The notes: generated from the letters alone by a model not told the origin. Shown: positions 35,735-45,401, numbered from the stretch's first letter. The stretch is DNA of 64,000 bases from Bacillota bacterium (GCA_030057655.1 JASGUQ010000020.1:1-64000), one strand, 5' to 3'. Numbers and translations are program-made.

Positions 35735-35750
35735 TGTCGTTCTTTCGACA
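35735..35750 (-). repeat. Inverted repeat in the hsp20 leader
   Basis: TGTCG-TTCTTT-CGACA lies between the -10 box and the ribosome site, where a repressor or RNA hairpin could act. Further upstream, AAGGTCAAA is repeated ten bases apart (35767-35775, 35777-35785 on the plus strand), one copy overlapping the -35 box. Confidence 0.45.
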
Positions 35751-35755
35751 CTCAT

Positions 35756-35784
35756 AGTATAACACAAAGGTCAAAGAAGGTCAA
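35756..35784 (-). promoter_or_regulatory. Promoter of hsp20
   Basis: On the minus strand TTGACC (35784-35779), 17-base spacer, TATACT (35761-35756). Confidence 0.8.
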
Positions 35785-35842
35785 ACAATAAGTATGAATA
35801 ATTTGTAAACACCATTAAAACCTGTTCTTTCTATCAAAAGCC

Positions 35843-35871
35843 TTGTCAGAGGGCTGTTATTAAAATAGAAT
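35843..35871 (+). promoter_or_regulatory. Promoter of tilS
   Basis: TTGTCA (35843-35848), 17-base spacer, TAGAAT (35866-35871). The expected start falls on the A of the first tilS ATG (35878). Confidence 0.7.
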
Positions 35872-35877
35872 ATCGCT

Positions 35878-37191
35878 ATGGGAGAGATGAAGGATGTGCT
35901 TTTAACGGTCAGAAATGCTTTGAGAAAATTACAATCGCCAAAGCATATCCTGCTTGCCTATTCCTGCGGAGCTGATTCAACCGCACTTTTGCATGTTTTA
36001 AAGACGCTTCAAAATGAGTTTTCTTACAGTTTAAGCTGCGTGCATGTCCATCATGGCTTAAGGAAAGCTTCCGATGAAGAGGAGCAATTTGCGCGCGATT
36101 ATTCTGTTTCGATTGGAGTTCCAATTCAGGTTATCAGGATAAATGTCAGCAAAACCGGCAACCTGGAGAATGCCGCGCGGACAGCACGGTATCAGGCCAT
36201 CGAGGAAGCCCGCAGAAAGGTCAATGCTGATGTGGTCGCGCTGGCCCATCACGCGGATGACCAGGCGGAAACCATGCTGATGCATCTTTTGTCAGGCAGC
36301 GGTTTGGACGGACTGAAAGCGATGCCCGAGTTCAGGCCTCCTTTCTGGCGGCCTTTGCTTTCAGTTACGAAAAGCGATTTGATGGCTTATTTAAAGAAGA
36401 ACAACCTTGAATATATGGAGGATGAGAGCAATTCGGACAGCCGGTTTACCAGAAACCATCTCAGGCACAGGGTTTTGCCAATTTTTGAGGAGCTTCAGCC
36501 CGGATTTTCTCTCAGAATGTCACAAACTGCGGACATACTGAATCAGGACAGCGCTCTTTTAACCTCGCTGGAAGACGAGTGGCTGGCAAAATATGAAAAA
36601 TATCTTCCACCTTTTCATTTTGTTGACCTGAAAGCTTATAATCGTTTGCATCTTGCCTTAAAACGCCGGATTGTCAGACGCCTGTGCATCCGGCATGATA
36701 TCAAGCTAAATTTTATCCAGACAGAACAACTGTTGTCTTTTATTGAGGATGAGCAGGCTTGTAAATATTCGCTTTCCATTGGCATATATGCCATAAAATC
36801 GTTTCAACGCTTGCATATTTTTAACGATGATGTAAAATCAATATCTGTTCACTGGTCAGAGCCGATCAAGGTTCCCGCCGGAAACGGCTATGGTGATGGC
36901 CGGCATGAACAGGTGATGGCTGCCTCCGCTCAAGAGGGCGCTGTGATGCGTCTGCCAAGAAGGGATGATGTCATCACGCCAAAAGGCATGAAGGGAACGC
37001 AGCCGATTCTGAAATACTTCAGTTCGCGCGGCATGGACAGGCCTTTTCGTCCTTATTGGCCGGTGTACGCCAGGGGGAACAGGGTCATGTGGGTGCCCGG
37101 AATGGGAATCTCTGATGAAGCGGCAGTAAGGCCAGGACAGACAGGGGTTGTAAGGCTCGTCTTTCAGGACAGGCTGCCTGATGAAATTTAA
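35878..37191 (+). CDS. tilS: tRNA(Ile)-lysidine synthase TilS
   Basis: This enzyme converts C34 of tRNA-Ile(CAU) to lysidine so that it reads AUA. It has 437 residues: a PP-loop ATPase domain, with HVHHGLRK and ALAHHADDQAETMLM, and a C-terminal tRNA-binding domain. The PP-loop reads YSCGADST, where SGGxDS is usual, a Gly-to-Cys change. The start is uncertain: ATG 35878 would be leaderless given the promoter position; GTG 35896 has GGGAGAG eight bases before it and gives a family-like N-terminus; ATG 35887 is too close to that site. Order tilS-hpt-ftsH is standard in Firmicutes. Confidence 0.9.
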   Translation: MGEMKDVLLTVRNALRKLQSPKHILLAYSCGADSTALLHVLKTLQNEFSYSLSCVHVHHGLRKASDEEEQFARDYSVSIGVPIQVIRINVSKTGNLENAARTARYQAIEEARRKVNADVVALAHHADDQAETMLMHLLSGSGLDGLKAMPEFRPPFWRPLLSVTKSDLMAYLKKNNLEYMEDESNSDSRFTRNHLRHRVLPIFEELQPGFSLRMSQTADILNQDSALLTSLEDEWLAKYEKYLPPFHFVDLKAYNRLHLALKRRIVRRLCIRHDIKLNFIQTEQLLSFIEDEQACKYSLSIGIYAIKSFQRLHIFNDDVKSISVHWSEPIKVPAGNGYGDGRHEQVMAASAQEGAVMRLPRRDDVITPKGMKGTQPILKYFSSRGMDRPFRPYWPVYARGNRVMWVPGMGISDEAAVRPGQTGVVRLVFQDRLPDEI

Positions 37192-37209
37192 AGCGTTTGG
37201 AGGCTGAAA

Positions 37210-37770
37210 ATGGTCGATTCCACATTAAGAAAAGATCTGGATCACATTTTGATTTCCGAGGAAGAGATCAAAGAAGCGGTTCAACAGCTTGGGAAGAAGA
37301 TAACCGAAGAATACAGGGACAAAAGCCCGGTATTCGTCTGCATCTTAAAGGGCGCAGCGGTGTTTTTTTCCGACCTCATGCGGGAAGTTGACCTTCCCTT
37401 GACCATTGACTTTATGGCGATTTCAAGCTATGGAAGCAGCACCAAATCTTCCGGCGTCGTGCGCATCCTGAAAGACCTTGACCATGACGTTCTCAACAAG
37501 GATGTGCTGGTTGTTGAGGACATCGTGGACAGCGGCCTGACGCTCACCTATATTCAAAAAGTGATGAGCGAGCGCGGCGCTAATTCAGTTCGCCTGGTCA
37601 CGCTCCTGGACAAGCCTGAACGCAGGAAGACCCCCCTTGAAGTGGATTACGCCTGTTTTCAGATCCCAAATGAGTTTGTGGTCGGGTATGGACTGGACTA
37701 TCAGGAGAAATACCGCAATCTGCCGTATGTCGGCGTCCTGCATCCAGATATCTATTCGGACCAAGCCTGA
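37210..37770 (+). CDS. hpt: Hypoxanthine phosphoribosyltransferase
   Basis: This purine salvage enzyme makes IMP or GMP from hypoxanthine or guanine and PRPP. It has 186 residues, with the PRPP motif VLVVEDIVDSGLTL (about residue 100), the flexible loop SSYGSSTKSSG and VVGYGLDYQEKYRNLPYVG near the end. The ATG follows GGAGG (37199-37203). It is probably co-transcribed with tilS. Confidence 0.95.
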   Translation: MVDSTLRKDLDHILISEEEIKEAVQQLGKKITEEYRDKSPVFVCILKGAAVFFSDLMREVDLPLTIDFMAISSYGSSTKSSGVVRILKDLDHDVLNKDVLVVEDIVDSGLTLTYIQKVMSERGANSVRLVTLLDKPERRKTPLEVDYACFQIPNEFVVGYGLDYQEKYRNLPYVGVLHPDIYSDQA

Positions 37771-37775
37771 TTTTT

Positions 37776-37805
37776 AGGACAGCCGCAAGCAATATGGGGT
37801 ATAAT
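37776..37805 (+). promoter_or_regulatory. Probable promoter of ftsH
   Basis: AGGACA (37776-37781), 18-base spacer, perfect TATAAT (37800-37805) in the hpt-ftsH gap. Confidence 0.5.
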
Positions 37806-37838
37806 CATTACTGACCGACCAAGAAGGAGGACACACTT

Positions 37839-39725
37839 TTGCGAAAATCCCGTGGCCCGTTTGGCTACTTGATTATGATCGCCGCGTTCATGCTGCTGGC
37901 GTTTTTGATTTCCGACAGCCTGAAAATGCCCGTCAACCGCATCACTTATCCGGAGCTGCTTCATAAAATCGAAAAGAACGCTGTGGAACGCGTTTCAATC
38001 CGCGGCACGACCTTGATCGGCCTGAACAAAAGTTCCGCGATCGCGCGCGCTGATTACCCGTCCCGTTATGATTTTGAAACCACCATCGGTCCTGACTTTA
38101 TCGATACCGTGCGAACCATGCACGCTGGAAAAAACAACATTCCGGTCGATCAGGTCAGCGTCAATGACCTGAATTTTTCGATTGATTATTTGCCGCCCAT
38201 CGTCACGCCCTGGTACATGGAGATGCTTCCATATTTGCTCACCATGGGGCTGGTGATGGTCTTTTGGCTTTTCATCATGCGCCAGCAAACCGGGGGCAGC
38301 GGAAAGGTGCTGAACTTCGGCAAAAGTTCCGCAAACATGGTTGACCCGACCAAGAACAAAATCACCTTTGCCGACGTCGCGGGCGCGGATGAAGAAAAGG
38401 ACGAGTTGAAGGAGATCGTTGATTTCCTGAAAAATCCGAAAAACTATCTGGAGCTTGGCGCCCGCATCCCCAAAGGCGTTTTGCTGGTAGGCCCTCCCGG
38501 AACCGGAAAAACCCTGCTGGCCAAAGCGGTTGCTGGAGAAGCGAAAGTACCCTTCTTCTCAATCAGCGGATCAAACTTTGTTGAGATGTTTGTCGGCGTA
38601 GGCGCAAGCCGTGTTCGCGATCTGTTTGAGCAGGCCAAACGCATGGCACCCAGCATTGTTTTCATTGATGAGATCGACGCTGTCGGCCGCCATCGCGGAG
38701 CCGGGCTTGGCGGCGGTCATGATGAGCGGGAACAAACGCTCAACCAGCTGCTGGTTGAGATGGATGGCTTCACCACCAACGAGGGCGTCATCGTGATGGC
38801 AGCAACCAACCGGCGGGATATTCTTGACCCTGCGCTGCTCAGGCCGGGCCGGTTTGACCGCCAGGTCACCGTGGGCTACCCGGATATTGCCGGGCGCGTT
38901 GCCATTCTGAAAGTCCATTCCAGAGGAAAGCCGCTGGATGAGGATGTGAACCTTGAAAACATCGCCAAACGCACGCCATTTGCAACAGGCGCCGATCTTG
39001 AAAACATCATGAATGAAGGCGCCATTGTTGCGGCCCGCTTTCAAGCCAAGAAGATTTCCCAGTCTCATCTGATCGAAGCGGTGGAGCGCGTTCAAATGGG
39101 GCCTGAGAAAAAGAGCCGCAAGGTACTTGAAGAAGACAAACGCATCGTCGCCTACCATGAAGCCGGTCACGCGGTGGTGGGGCATTACCTGCCGCTGACG
39201 GATGAGGTGCACACGGTCACCATCGTTCCGCGCGGGGATGCCGGCGGTTTCACGCTGTCTTTGCCTGAGAAGGAATATGACATGCAAAGCCGGGAGAGGA
39301 TGCTGCAAATGATCTCCATGATGCTGGGCGGTCATGCGGCCATCAAGATCATTGAGAACGACGTCTATACAGGCGCGCAGTCCGACCTGAAGCGCGCGAC
39401 TGAACTGATTCGCACTATGATCACCAAGCTGGGCATGTCCGACAAGATCGGAACCGTCTATCTTGGCAGCGATCAGGAGATCTTTGTGGGGATGGAGTTT
39501 GGCCAATCGCGCGATTTCAGCGAGGAGACCGCCACCAGAATCGACCACGAGGTATCCGACCTCCTTGCCCAGTGTTATCAGGTCGCGGTTGATACATTGA
39601 ATAATAACATCGACAAACTGCATGGTCTGGCCAAACTGCTGATGGAGAAAGAAACCCTCAACCGCGAGGACTTCCTGGCCTTCATTAACGCGGACAACGA
39701 AACGCCCGCTTTGAGCGAGATCTGA
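37839..39725 (+). CDS. ftsH: ATP-dependent zinc metalloprotease FtsH
   Basis: This membrane-bound AAA+ protease degrades misplaced membrane proteins and regulators. It has 628 residues: two N-terminal membrane helices (about 8-27 and 126-146) around an extracytoplasmic domain, the AAA domain with [27 protein letters not shown] and the arginine-finger region [10 protein letters not shown], and the zinc site [10 protein letters not shown]. The start is TTG at 37839 behind AAGGAGG. Confidence 0.97.
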   Translation: MRKSRGPFGYLIMIAAFMLLAFLISDSLKMPVNRITYPELLHKIEKNAVERVSIRGTTLIGLNKSSAIARADYPSRYDFETTIGPDFIDTVRTMHAGKNNIPVDQVSVNDLNFSIDYLPPIVTPWYMEMLPYLLTMGLVMVFWLFIMRQQTGGSGKVLNFGKSSANMVDPTKNKITFADVAGADEEKDELKEIVDFLKNPKNYLELGARIPKGVLLVGPPGTGKTLLAKAVAGEAKVPFFSISGSNFVEMFVGVGASRVRDLFEQAKRMAPSIVFIDEIDAVGRHRGAGLGGGHDEREQTLNQLLVEMDGFTTNEGVIVMAATNRRDILDPALLRPGRFDRQVTVGYPDIAGRVAILKVHSRGKPLDEDVNLENIAKRTPFATGADLENIMNEGAIVAARFQAKKISQSHLIEAVERVQMGPEKKSRKVLEEDKRIVAYHEAGHAVVGHYLPLTDEVHTVTIVPRGDAGGFTLSLPEKEYDMQSRERMLQMISMMLGGHAAIKIIENDVYTGAQSDLKRATELIRTMITKLGMSDKIGTVYLGSDQEIFVGMEFGQSRDFSEETATRIDHEVSDLLAQCYQVAVDTLNNNIDKLHGLAKLLMEKETLNREDFLAFINADNETPALSEI

Positions 39726-40606
39726 TGCCTCAAGCGCGAACTGGCAAACTGATCAAGCCTGACCTTCACATGCACAGCCAGGCTTCTGACGGCGCGTACC
39801 AGCCCGCGGAGCTGGCAAAAAAGGTGGCTCAGGCAGGCGTCAACCTGTTCGCGCTGACCGATCATGAAACCATGCTCGGATTAAACGAGGCCCAGAAAGC
39901 CAGCGAGGAACTGGGGCTTCAATTTATTCCGGGAGTTGAAATCAACACAGCCGGCCATGACGAGGTCCATATCCTGTTTTATTATGTTCATGAGGGCATG
40001 GATGCCTTGGTTTCCCAGTTGCGTTTGATGAATGAAGGCCGTGAGACGCGCGGATTTAAGATCATTGAACGCTTGAACAGCCTGGGCATTCCGATCACAA
40101 TGAATGATTTGGACATCCCGCCGGGTGTTTTCTGCAACAGGCCGCATGTCGCTCATGCCCTTGTCAGGATGGGAGCTGTATCGTCCCTCAAGGAGGCGTT
40201 TGACCGTTTTCTTGGGATCGGAAAACCCGCGTATGTGGAGCGAACCCGGATTGAAACCCTGGACGCGATCGCCTTGGCGCGCGAAATCGGCGCTGTTCCT
40301 GTTTTGGCGCATCCTGAATTGATCAGGAAGCCTGAGCTGAAATCTGAGGAAGCGATCAAAAAAATGGCTGACGCCGGATTGATGGGCATAGAAGCCTATC
40401 ACTCAAAGCATGATGCCTCATCCTGCAGGAAGTGGGACCAGGCAGCGCGCAGCCTGGGGCTCATGGTTACCGGGGGGAGCGATTTTCACAGGCCTTCAGA
40501 TGAACACGGGCCGATCGGCTGTATTTTAAACAAATGGATGACTTCTCATGAGGACGCAACCGCATTGTTGGAGAAGCGCCCGGATCAATTAAAGGACAGA
40601 GCATGA
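39725..40606 (+). CDS. PHP-domain phosphoesterase
   Basis: This 293-residue metal-dependent enzyme has the PHP motifs DLHMHSQASDGAYQP, ALTDHETM, PGVEIN and ALAREIGAVPVLAHPEL, ending with VTGGSDFH. It resembles the YciV/RNase AM group acting on 3',5'-nucleoside bisphosphates or 5' RNA ends, but the substrate is inferred. Its ATG overlaps the ftsH stop by one base and its end overlaps the VanW gene by four. Confidence 0.88.
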   Translation: MPQARTGKLIKPDLHMHSQASDGAYQPAELAKKVAQAGVNLFALTDHETMLGLNEAQKASEELGLQFIPGVEINTAGHDEVHILFYYVHEGMDALVSQLRLMNEGRETRGFKIIERLNSLGIPITMNDLDIPPGVFCNRPHVAHALVRMGAVSSLKEAFDRFLGIGKPAYVERTRIETLDAIALAREIGAVPVLAHPELIRKPELKSEEAIKKMADAGLMGIEAYHSKHDASSCRKWDQAARSLGLMVTGGSDFHRPSDEHGPIGCILNKWMTSHEDATALLEKRPDQLKDRA

Positions 40607-42225
40607 ACCAAGGCCGAAACAACCGCCAGTCTGGAATGGGGAAGCCGCCTCAGCCGTCTCCCGGGTTTTATGCTGTTCCGCCCAAGCCCCAGCCGCCAAA
40701 TCAGGCATGGCAGAACACGGCCAGAAAAGCGCCAGGCCAACCGCCCAGAATGCAAAAGTCCGGCCGCAACCCCAGGGGCAGGGGGAAAAGAGCGCTTCTG
40801 ACCCTGGTCATCCTTGCTTTGGTCGCCGGGGGCGCTTATTTTGGCATCATGACGCTCAGGGACAATCAGATCAGAAGCAGCCTTGAGCCCTACAAAAATG
40901 TTTTTGGCCCCAACATATTCATCAATGACGTGCCCTTGGGCGGGCTTGGCGCTCAGGAAGCCTATGATAAGCTCCATCAGGTGATGCAGGAACGCATCAA
41001 CAGCTGGAATGTCAGCCTGACATACAAAGGGTTTCAATTCACAACGCTGAATTACGGCGTTTTGGGAATGAGCGTGTCTGATGACGAGCTTTACTCCCTG
41101 TTAAACGAGGCCTGGCAATTGACGCGCAGGGGGGACATCCGCGCGCAAAAAGCCGCCATTGAAGCGCTGCAGGACAACCCGCACAAAACCTACACTGCTC
41201 AGTCAGAACTGCAGGATCAAAACCTGCTGCAGATCCTGAGCCAGATCGCGCCCTATATCAACAAGCAGCCGGTTAACGCCGTGATCCTGGAGTTCCGCCC
41301 GGATGAGGACGAACCATTCGTTTTCCAGCCGGAGCAGACAGGCGCAAACCTCAACCTTCAGTCTGCCATGAACGACATCATGACCATGGCTTCTACAGGT
41401 CAGTCCGGTGTGTACGAGTTAAATCCGGAGGTCCTTCAGCCCCAGGTTACAAAAGCGCAGCTGGAAGAAACCGTTAAACTCAGATCGATCGCTATAACAG
41501 CGATCGACAGCTCCTCAACGGAAAACAGAAATCACAACATCCGTTTGTCTCTGTCAAGGTTCAACGGGAAGGTTTTAAAGCCCGGGGAAGTGTTCAGCTT
41601 CAACAAAATAGTGGGGCCGCGCACCCTTTCAGCGGGCTTTGCGGAAGCGCTTGAATACGCCTACGGGGATCTGGTGACCGGTGTGGGCGGCGGGGTCTGT
41701 CAGGCCAGCACCACCTTGTATCAGGCGGCGGTAACGGCCGGATTGTCCATTGTTAAGCGATATCCGCACTCAGGCAAGGTCGATTATACCGAAATGGGCC
41801 AGGACGCGACCGTTTACCTGACCCGTGACAGGAACATCGACTTTCAGTTTAAAAACAGCACGCCTGGCGATATTTATATCTCCGCAAGGGTTCGCAGGGC
41901 CGGCAACAGTTCCAAAAAGCTGGTCACCGAGATCAGGTTTTATGGCCAAAGCTTGGGCGATAAAGTCACATACCGCCTTCGCTCCGAAGTGGTGTCCGTC
42001 ATCCCGCCCCCGGAAGAAAAAAAGTATCAGAATGACAACACAGGCCTGGTCGTCACTTACAAAGATGAAGAAAAGCTGAAGTCCAAAGCGATTGAGGGAA
42101 AGGTGATTGAAACCTACCTTGAAAAATATGAAAACGGCGTTCTGGTCGATCAGCCAAAGCTGATCACCAGCGATACCTTTAATCCCAAACCCGCCGTATA
42201 CTGGCGCGGTATTAACGACAGGTGA
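40603..42225 (+). CDS. VanW family envelope protein with G5-like C-terminus
   Basis: This 540-residue protein has a proline/glutamine-rich cytoplasmic N-terminus, one membrane helix (about residues 63-84), two repeats resembling the PG-binding/YoaR-type domain (about 95-300), the VanW domain (about 310-440, with LKPGEVFSFNKIVGPRT and GVGGGVCQASTTLYQAA), and a G5-like tail (about 450-530). It should be anchored in the membrane facing the cell wall. VanW proteins occur near vancomycin-resistance genes but are mostly housekeeping with unknown activity. Confidence 0.85.
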   Translation: MNQGRNNRQSGMGKPPQPSPGFYAVPPKPQPPNQAWQNTARKAPGQPPRMQKSGRNPRGRGKRALLTLVILALVAGGAYFGIMTLRDNQIRSSLEPYKNVFGPNIFINDVPLGGLGAQEAYDKLHQVMQERINSWNVSLTYKGFQFTTLNYGVLGMSVSDDELYSLLNEAWQLTRRGDIRAQKAAIEALQDNPHKTYTAQSELQDQNLLQILSQIAPYINKQPVNAVILEFRPDEDEPFVFQPEQTGANLNLQSAMNDIMTMASTGQSGVYELNPEVLQPQVTKAQLEETVKLRSIAITAIDSSSTENRNHNIRLSLSRFNGKVLKPGEVFSFNKIVGPRTLSAGFAEALEYAYGDLVTGVGGGVCQASTTLYQAAVTAGLSIVKRYPHSGKVDYTEMGQDATVYLTRDRNIDFQFKNSTPGDIYISARVRRAGNSSKKLVTEIRFYGQSLGDKVTYRLRSEVVSVIPPPEEKKYQNDNTGLVVTYKDEEKLKSKAIEGKVIETYLEKYENGVLVDQPKLITSDTFNPKPAVYWRGINDR

Positions 42226-42294
42226 GGCGTTTTGTCTGAAAACACTGATTTTAATTGATACTGAACAAATGAGAACATAAATATTCTTCCTTTG

Positions 42295-42313
42295 TGCATG
42301 AATTAAACATGCA
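42295..42313. repeat. Inverted repeat just upstream of the nadK promoter
   Basis: TGCATG-AATTAAA-CATGCA is a perfect six-base inverted repeat ending six bases before the -35 box, a typical operator position. It partly resembles ArgR boxes (TGAAT/ATGCA half-sites), but the spacing is one base too long. Confidence 0.5.
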
Positions 42314-42318
42314 TACAC

Positions 42319-42347
42319 TTGCACGAGAATGTGTAATAATGTATACT
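42319..42347 (+). promoter_or_regulatory. Promoter of nadK-argR-recN
   Basis: TTGCAC (42319-42324), 17-base spacer, TATACT (42342-42347); the nadK ribosome site follows within ten bases. Confidence 0.75.
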
Positions 42348-42370
42348 TTACAAAGCGGAGGTCAAAAAGT

Positions 42371-43276
42371 TTGCGAAGTTATTTTTTGTTTGCCAACTCC
42401 GGAAAACCGGAAACGATCCCTGTCGTAAAAAGCTTCGCAAATGAATGCCTTTTCAGGGACTGCAAGGTCTACTTGGAAGGTTGGCTTCGTGATTTGCTTG
42501 GCATCGGCCAGGCAATGAAGATCAACGAACTCAACGATTCAATCGACGCTGTTGTCAGTTTTGGCGGAGACGGGACGCTTTTGCGCGTTCTGCCCTCAGC
42601 GGCGAGAAACCGCGTGCCTGTCCTGGGGGTCAATCTGGGACACACCGGATTTTTGCTCGAGATTGAGCCCGATGAGATGGCTTTTGCTCTTGAAGAGATG
42701 CTCAATCACCGGCACAAGGTTTATTCCCGGTCAATGCTGTCTTGCAGGGTTTCGGACTTGGCGCCGCAACTGGTGATGAATGAGGTGGCGCTGACCCGCG
42801 GTCAAAGCCCTGCCAGCCTGGTTGTCGATGTCTGGTATAACGATGAACTGGTTTACACCATCCACGGGGACGGCGTGCTGGTTTCCACACCGACAGGAAC
42901 CACGGGATATTCTCTTTCAGCAGGCGGCCCCATCGTCTCACCCTCAGTGCCCTGCCAGGTTGTTTCACCGATTTGTACGCACATCATGCATCAGCGGCCG
43001 GTTGTTCTCCCCTCGGGGGGCGCCATCAGGTTAAATGTCAGAAAAAACCGGGGCTTAAAATACCAGCTCAGTTTGGACAGCCAGAAGGTTTATGAATTGG
43101 ACGCCGACCAGCAGATCGTCATCAAGCCGGCTGAGGAAACGGCCAGATTTATCTACTTTAAGCCTCAACGCTTTTTGGAGCGGCTGCGCATCAAGCAGAT
43201 GGAATGGAGCAATCATATTTACGGAGGGGATCCAGATGAAAAGCACAAGACAAGCGGCGATACTGAATTTGATTAA
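42371..43276 (+). CDS. nadK: NAD kinase
   Basis: This enzyme makes NADP from NAD and ATP (or polyphosphate). It has 301 residues, with the catalytic GGDGTLLRVL (about residue 61), NLGHTGFLLE and the NAD-site TPTGTTGYSLSAGGPI. The TTG at 42371 behind GCGGAGGT (42355-42362) is the start; the longer frame from 42329 begins inside the promoter. It overlaps argR by 41 bases. Confidence 0.95.
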   Translation: MRSYFLFANSGKPETIPVVKSFANECLFRDCKVYLEGWLRDLLGIGQAMKINELNDSIDAVVSFGGDGTLLRVLPSAARNRVPVLGVNLGHTGFLLEIEPDEMAFALEEMLNHRHKVYSRSMLSCRVSDLAPQLVMNEVALTRGQSPASLVVDVWYNDELVYTIHGDGVLVSTPTGTTGYSLSAGGPIVSPSVPCQVVSPICTHIMHQRPVVLPSGGAIRLNVRKNRGLKYQLSLDSQKVYELDADQQIVIKPAEETARFIYFKPQRFLERLRIKQMEWSNHIYGGDPDEKHKTSGDTEFD

Positions 43277-43688
43277 CAAGCAGGACATTAAAACCCAAAA
43301 GGAGCTTGCCGAAAAGCTCAGGCTGCAGGGATTTGATGTGACCCAGGCGACTGTATCGCGCGACATCAAGGAAATGCGTCTTCTCAAAGTCTTAAACGGC
43401 CTTGGAGACTACAAGTACGCCACCGCCGATCAGGCGGAGCACTCCGTTTCCGACCGTTTTGTCCGGATGTTTATTGACTCCGTCATTTCTATCGTTGCAG
43501 CGGGCAATATCATCGTCATCAAAACCTTGCCCGGCTCTGCCAATGTTGCCGGGGAAGCCATTGACAGCATGCGCTGGCCTGAGATCGCGGGCACCCTCTC
43601 AGGCGACAACACCATTTTTGTGGCCGTGCACGATGTTGAGGACACAGATACAGTCATCCAGAAGTTTAACGAGATCTTAAAACTATAA
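43236..43688 (+). CDS. argR: Arginine repressor ArgR
   Basis: This hexameric arginine-sensing regulator has 150 residues. The winged helix (about 1-70) contains LRLQGFDVTQATVSRDIKEM; the C-terminal arginine-binding domain ends with AGTLSGDNTIFVAVHD. The ATG at 43236 behind GGAGGGGA lies inside nadK. The nadK-argR-recN order is typical of Clostridia. It may regulate its own operon through the inverted repeat at 42295. Confidence 0.95.
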   Translation: MKSTRQAAILNLINKQDIKTQKELAEKLRLQGFDVTQATVSRDIKEMRLLKVLNGLGDYKYATADQAEHSVSDRFVRMFIDSVISIVAAGNIIVIKTLPGSANVAGEAIDSMRWPEIAGTLSGDNTIFVAVHDVEDTDTVIQKFNEILKL

Positions 43689-45401
43689 ATGTTAGATCAT
43701 CTTCTGATCCGAAACATCGCGCTGTTTGAGGAGGCCGGGATCCAATTTGGAACCGGTCTTCATGTCCTGACCGGCGAGACCGGCGCCGGAAAATCCCTGG
43801 TTGTTGACGCTGTCAACTTCCTCTGCGGCGCCAAGGCGGACAAGGATTTGATCCGCGTTGGCGCGGAAAAAGCTTATGTGGAAGGGATTTTTAATATTCA
43901 GGGACTCAGCGCGGTCAAGGATCAGCTAAACACGATGCAAATGCTGGAAGAAGATGAGGATCAGCTGATTTTATCGCGTGAGATGAGCATCAAGGGCCGA
44001 AGTGTTTTCAGGGTAAACGGCCTTGCGGTAACCGGTGCGGTCTATCAGGAGTTGACCGCCAAACTGATCGATATCCATGGCCAGCACGAGCACCAGTCGC
44101 TTCTAAACGATCAGGCGCATCTTAATTTTCTGGATCTGCTTGGCGACAGCGCGCATGAAGAGCTGCGCCTTTTAACGCGCGAAGCGTTTTTATTGTATTC
44201 TCAGCATAAGAAGTCCTTGCAGGCTGCGCAAAAGAGCAGCCTTGAACGCAATGAGCGCTTCGATGTGCTGGAAATGAGGCGCAGGGAGCTTTCAGCGGCT
44301 AAATTAAAGCCCGGCGAAGAGGAAGAACTTCAGCAGGAAAAAAACATGCTTCGAAACGCGGACAAAATGATCCAGGCGATCGAAGGTGTTTGCAATGCAC
44401 TCACTGAATCAGACGGAGAGGAGACGGTTTTATCGCTGATCCGGCAGTCTGATCAGCTGTTGGAAAGAATAAAAGATTTTCATCCGGATTTTCCGTCTTT
44501 TCAGGCGCGCCTGGATTCGGTCTACTACGAAATCGAGGAAATCGGCCGTGAATTAAGCGCGTACCTGCGCGAAATCAACGCGGATGAGAGCAGGCTTGAA
44601 GAGGTGGAGACCCGGCTGGACCTGCTGCGCAAACTGCAGCGGAAATACGGCCCGACCACTGAAGCGATGCTTAAGACTTTAAGCGAGGTTGAGCAGGAAC
44701 TCAAACAATTTGAGACGCTTGAAGAAGATCTGGAAAAACTGCAGCGCGATCTGCTGGAGAGTGAAAAGCGCTACCGCGAACTGGCTCTGAGCTTAAGCGC
44801 GTCGCGCAAAAAACTGGCCTCCCTGTATGAAAAAAAGATCGAATCGGTTTTACATGAGCTGAATATGACCGCCACCCGTTTTATCATTCAAGTCATGCAG
44901 GACAAAAGTCAGTTTTCACAGGACGGCATGGACAAAGTCAGCATGCTGATTTCCGCCAATACCGGGGAAGAACCAAAGCCCCTGGCAAAAATCGCTTCCG
45001 GAGGCGAGTTGTCGCGCGTCATGCTTGCCATGAAAACGATGACCGCGCAAAAAAACGAGATCCCGACCATGGTGTTTGATGAGATAGACACGGGCGTTTC
45101 AGGAAGGACGGCCCAGATCATCGCGCAAAAGCTGTGGGACATCGCGCGTTTCCGCCAGGTCATCTGCGTTACCCATTTGCACCAGCTGGCCTCCATGGCC
45201 AACAGCCAGTTTCTTGTCAGCAAAGAGGAAAAGGATGCGCGCACAAGCGCGGAAGTGCGCTTGTTAAAAGAGGATGAGCGCGTTGTTGAAATCGCCAAGA
45301 TGCTGGGCGATCTTGATACACAGGGGGACAGCAGCCTCAATCACGCGAGCGTCCTTCTGAAGGACGGCGCCGCCTATCGGGCAAAATTGCCTGGCATATA
45401 A
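43689..45401 (+). CDS. recN: DNA repair protein RecN
   Basis: This SMC-like ATPase acts at double-strand breaks. It has 570 residues: the N-terminal Walker A GETGAGKSLVVDAV (about residue 29), IHGQHEHQSLL, a central coiled coil (about 150-370), and the C-terminal ABC signature ASGGELSRVMLA with Walker B MVFDEIDTGVSGRT. The ATG directly follows the argR stop. No clear terminator is seen in the next 70 bases. Confidence 0.96.
   Translation: MLDHLLIRNIALFEEAGIQFGTGLHVLTGETGAGKSLVVDAVNFLCGAKADKDLIRVGAEKAYVEGIFNIQGLSAVKDQLNTMQMLEEDEDQLILSREMSIKGRSVFRVNGLAVTGAVYQELTAKLIDIHGQHEHQSLLNDQAHLNFLDLLGDSAHEELRLLTREAFLLYSQHKKSLQAAQKSSLERNERFDVLEMRRRELSAAKLKPGEEEELQQEKNMLRNADKMIQAIEGVCNALTESDGEETVLSLIRQSDQLLERIKDFHPDFPSFQARLDSVYYEIEEIGRELSAYLREINADESRLEEVETRLDLLRKLQRKYGPTTEAMLKTLSEVEQELKQFETLEEDLEKLQRDLLESEKRYRELALSLSASRKKLASLYEKKIESVLHELNMTATRFIIQVMQDKSQFSQDGMDKVSMLISANTGEEPKPLAKIASGGELSRVMLAMKTMTAQKNEIPTMVFDEIDTGVSGRTAQIIAQKLWDIARFRQVICVTHLHQLASMANSQFLVSKEEKDARTSAEVRLLKEDERVVEIAKMLGDLDTQGDSSLNHASVLLKDGAAYRAKLPGI

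Noticed and set aside
35700-35800. CIRCE operator for hsp20
   Set aside because: No TTAGCACTC/GAGTGCTAA repeat is found; the tandem GGTCAAA points instead to CtsR-like control.
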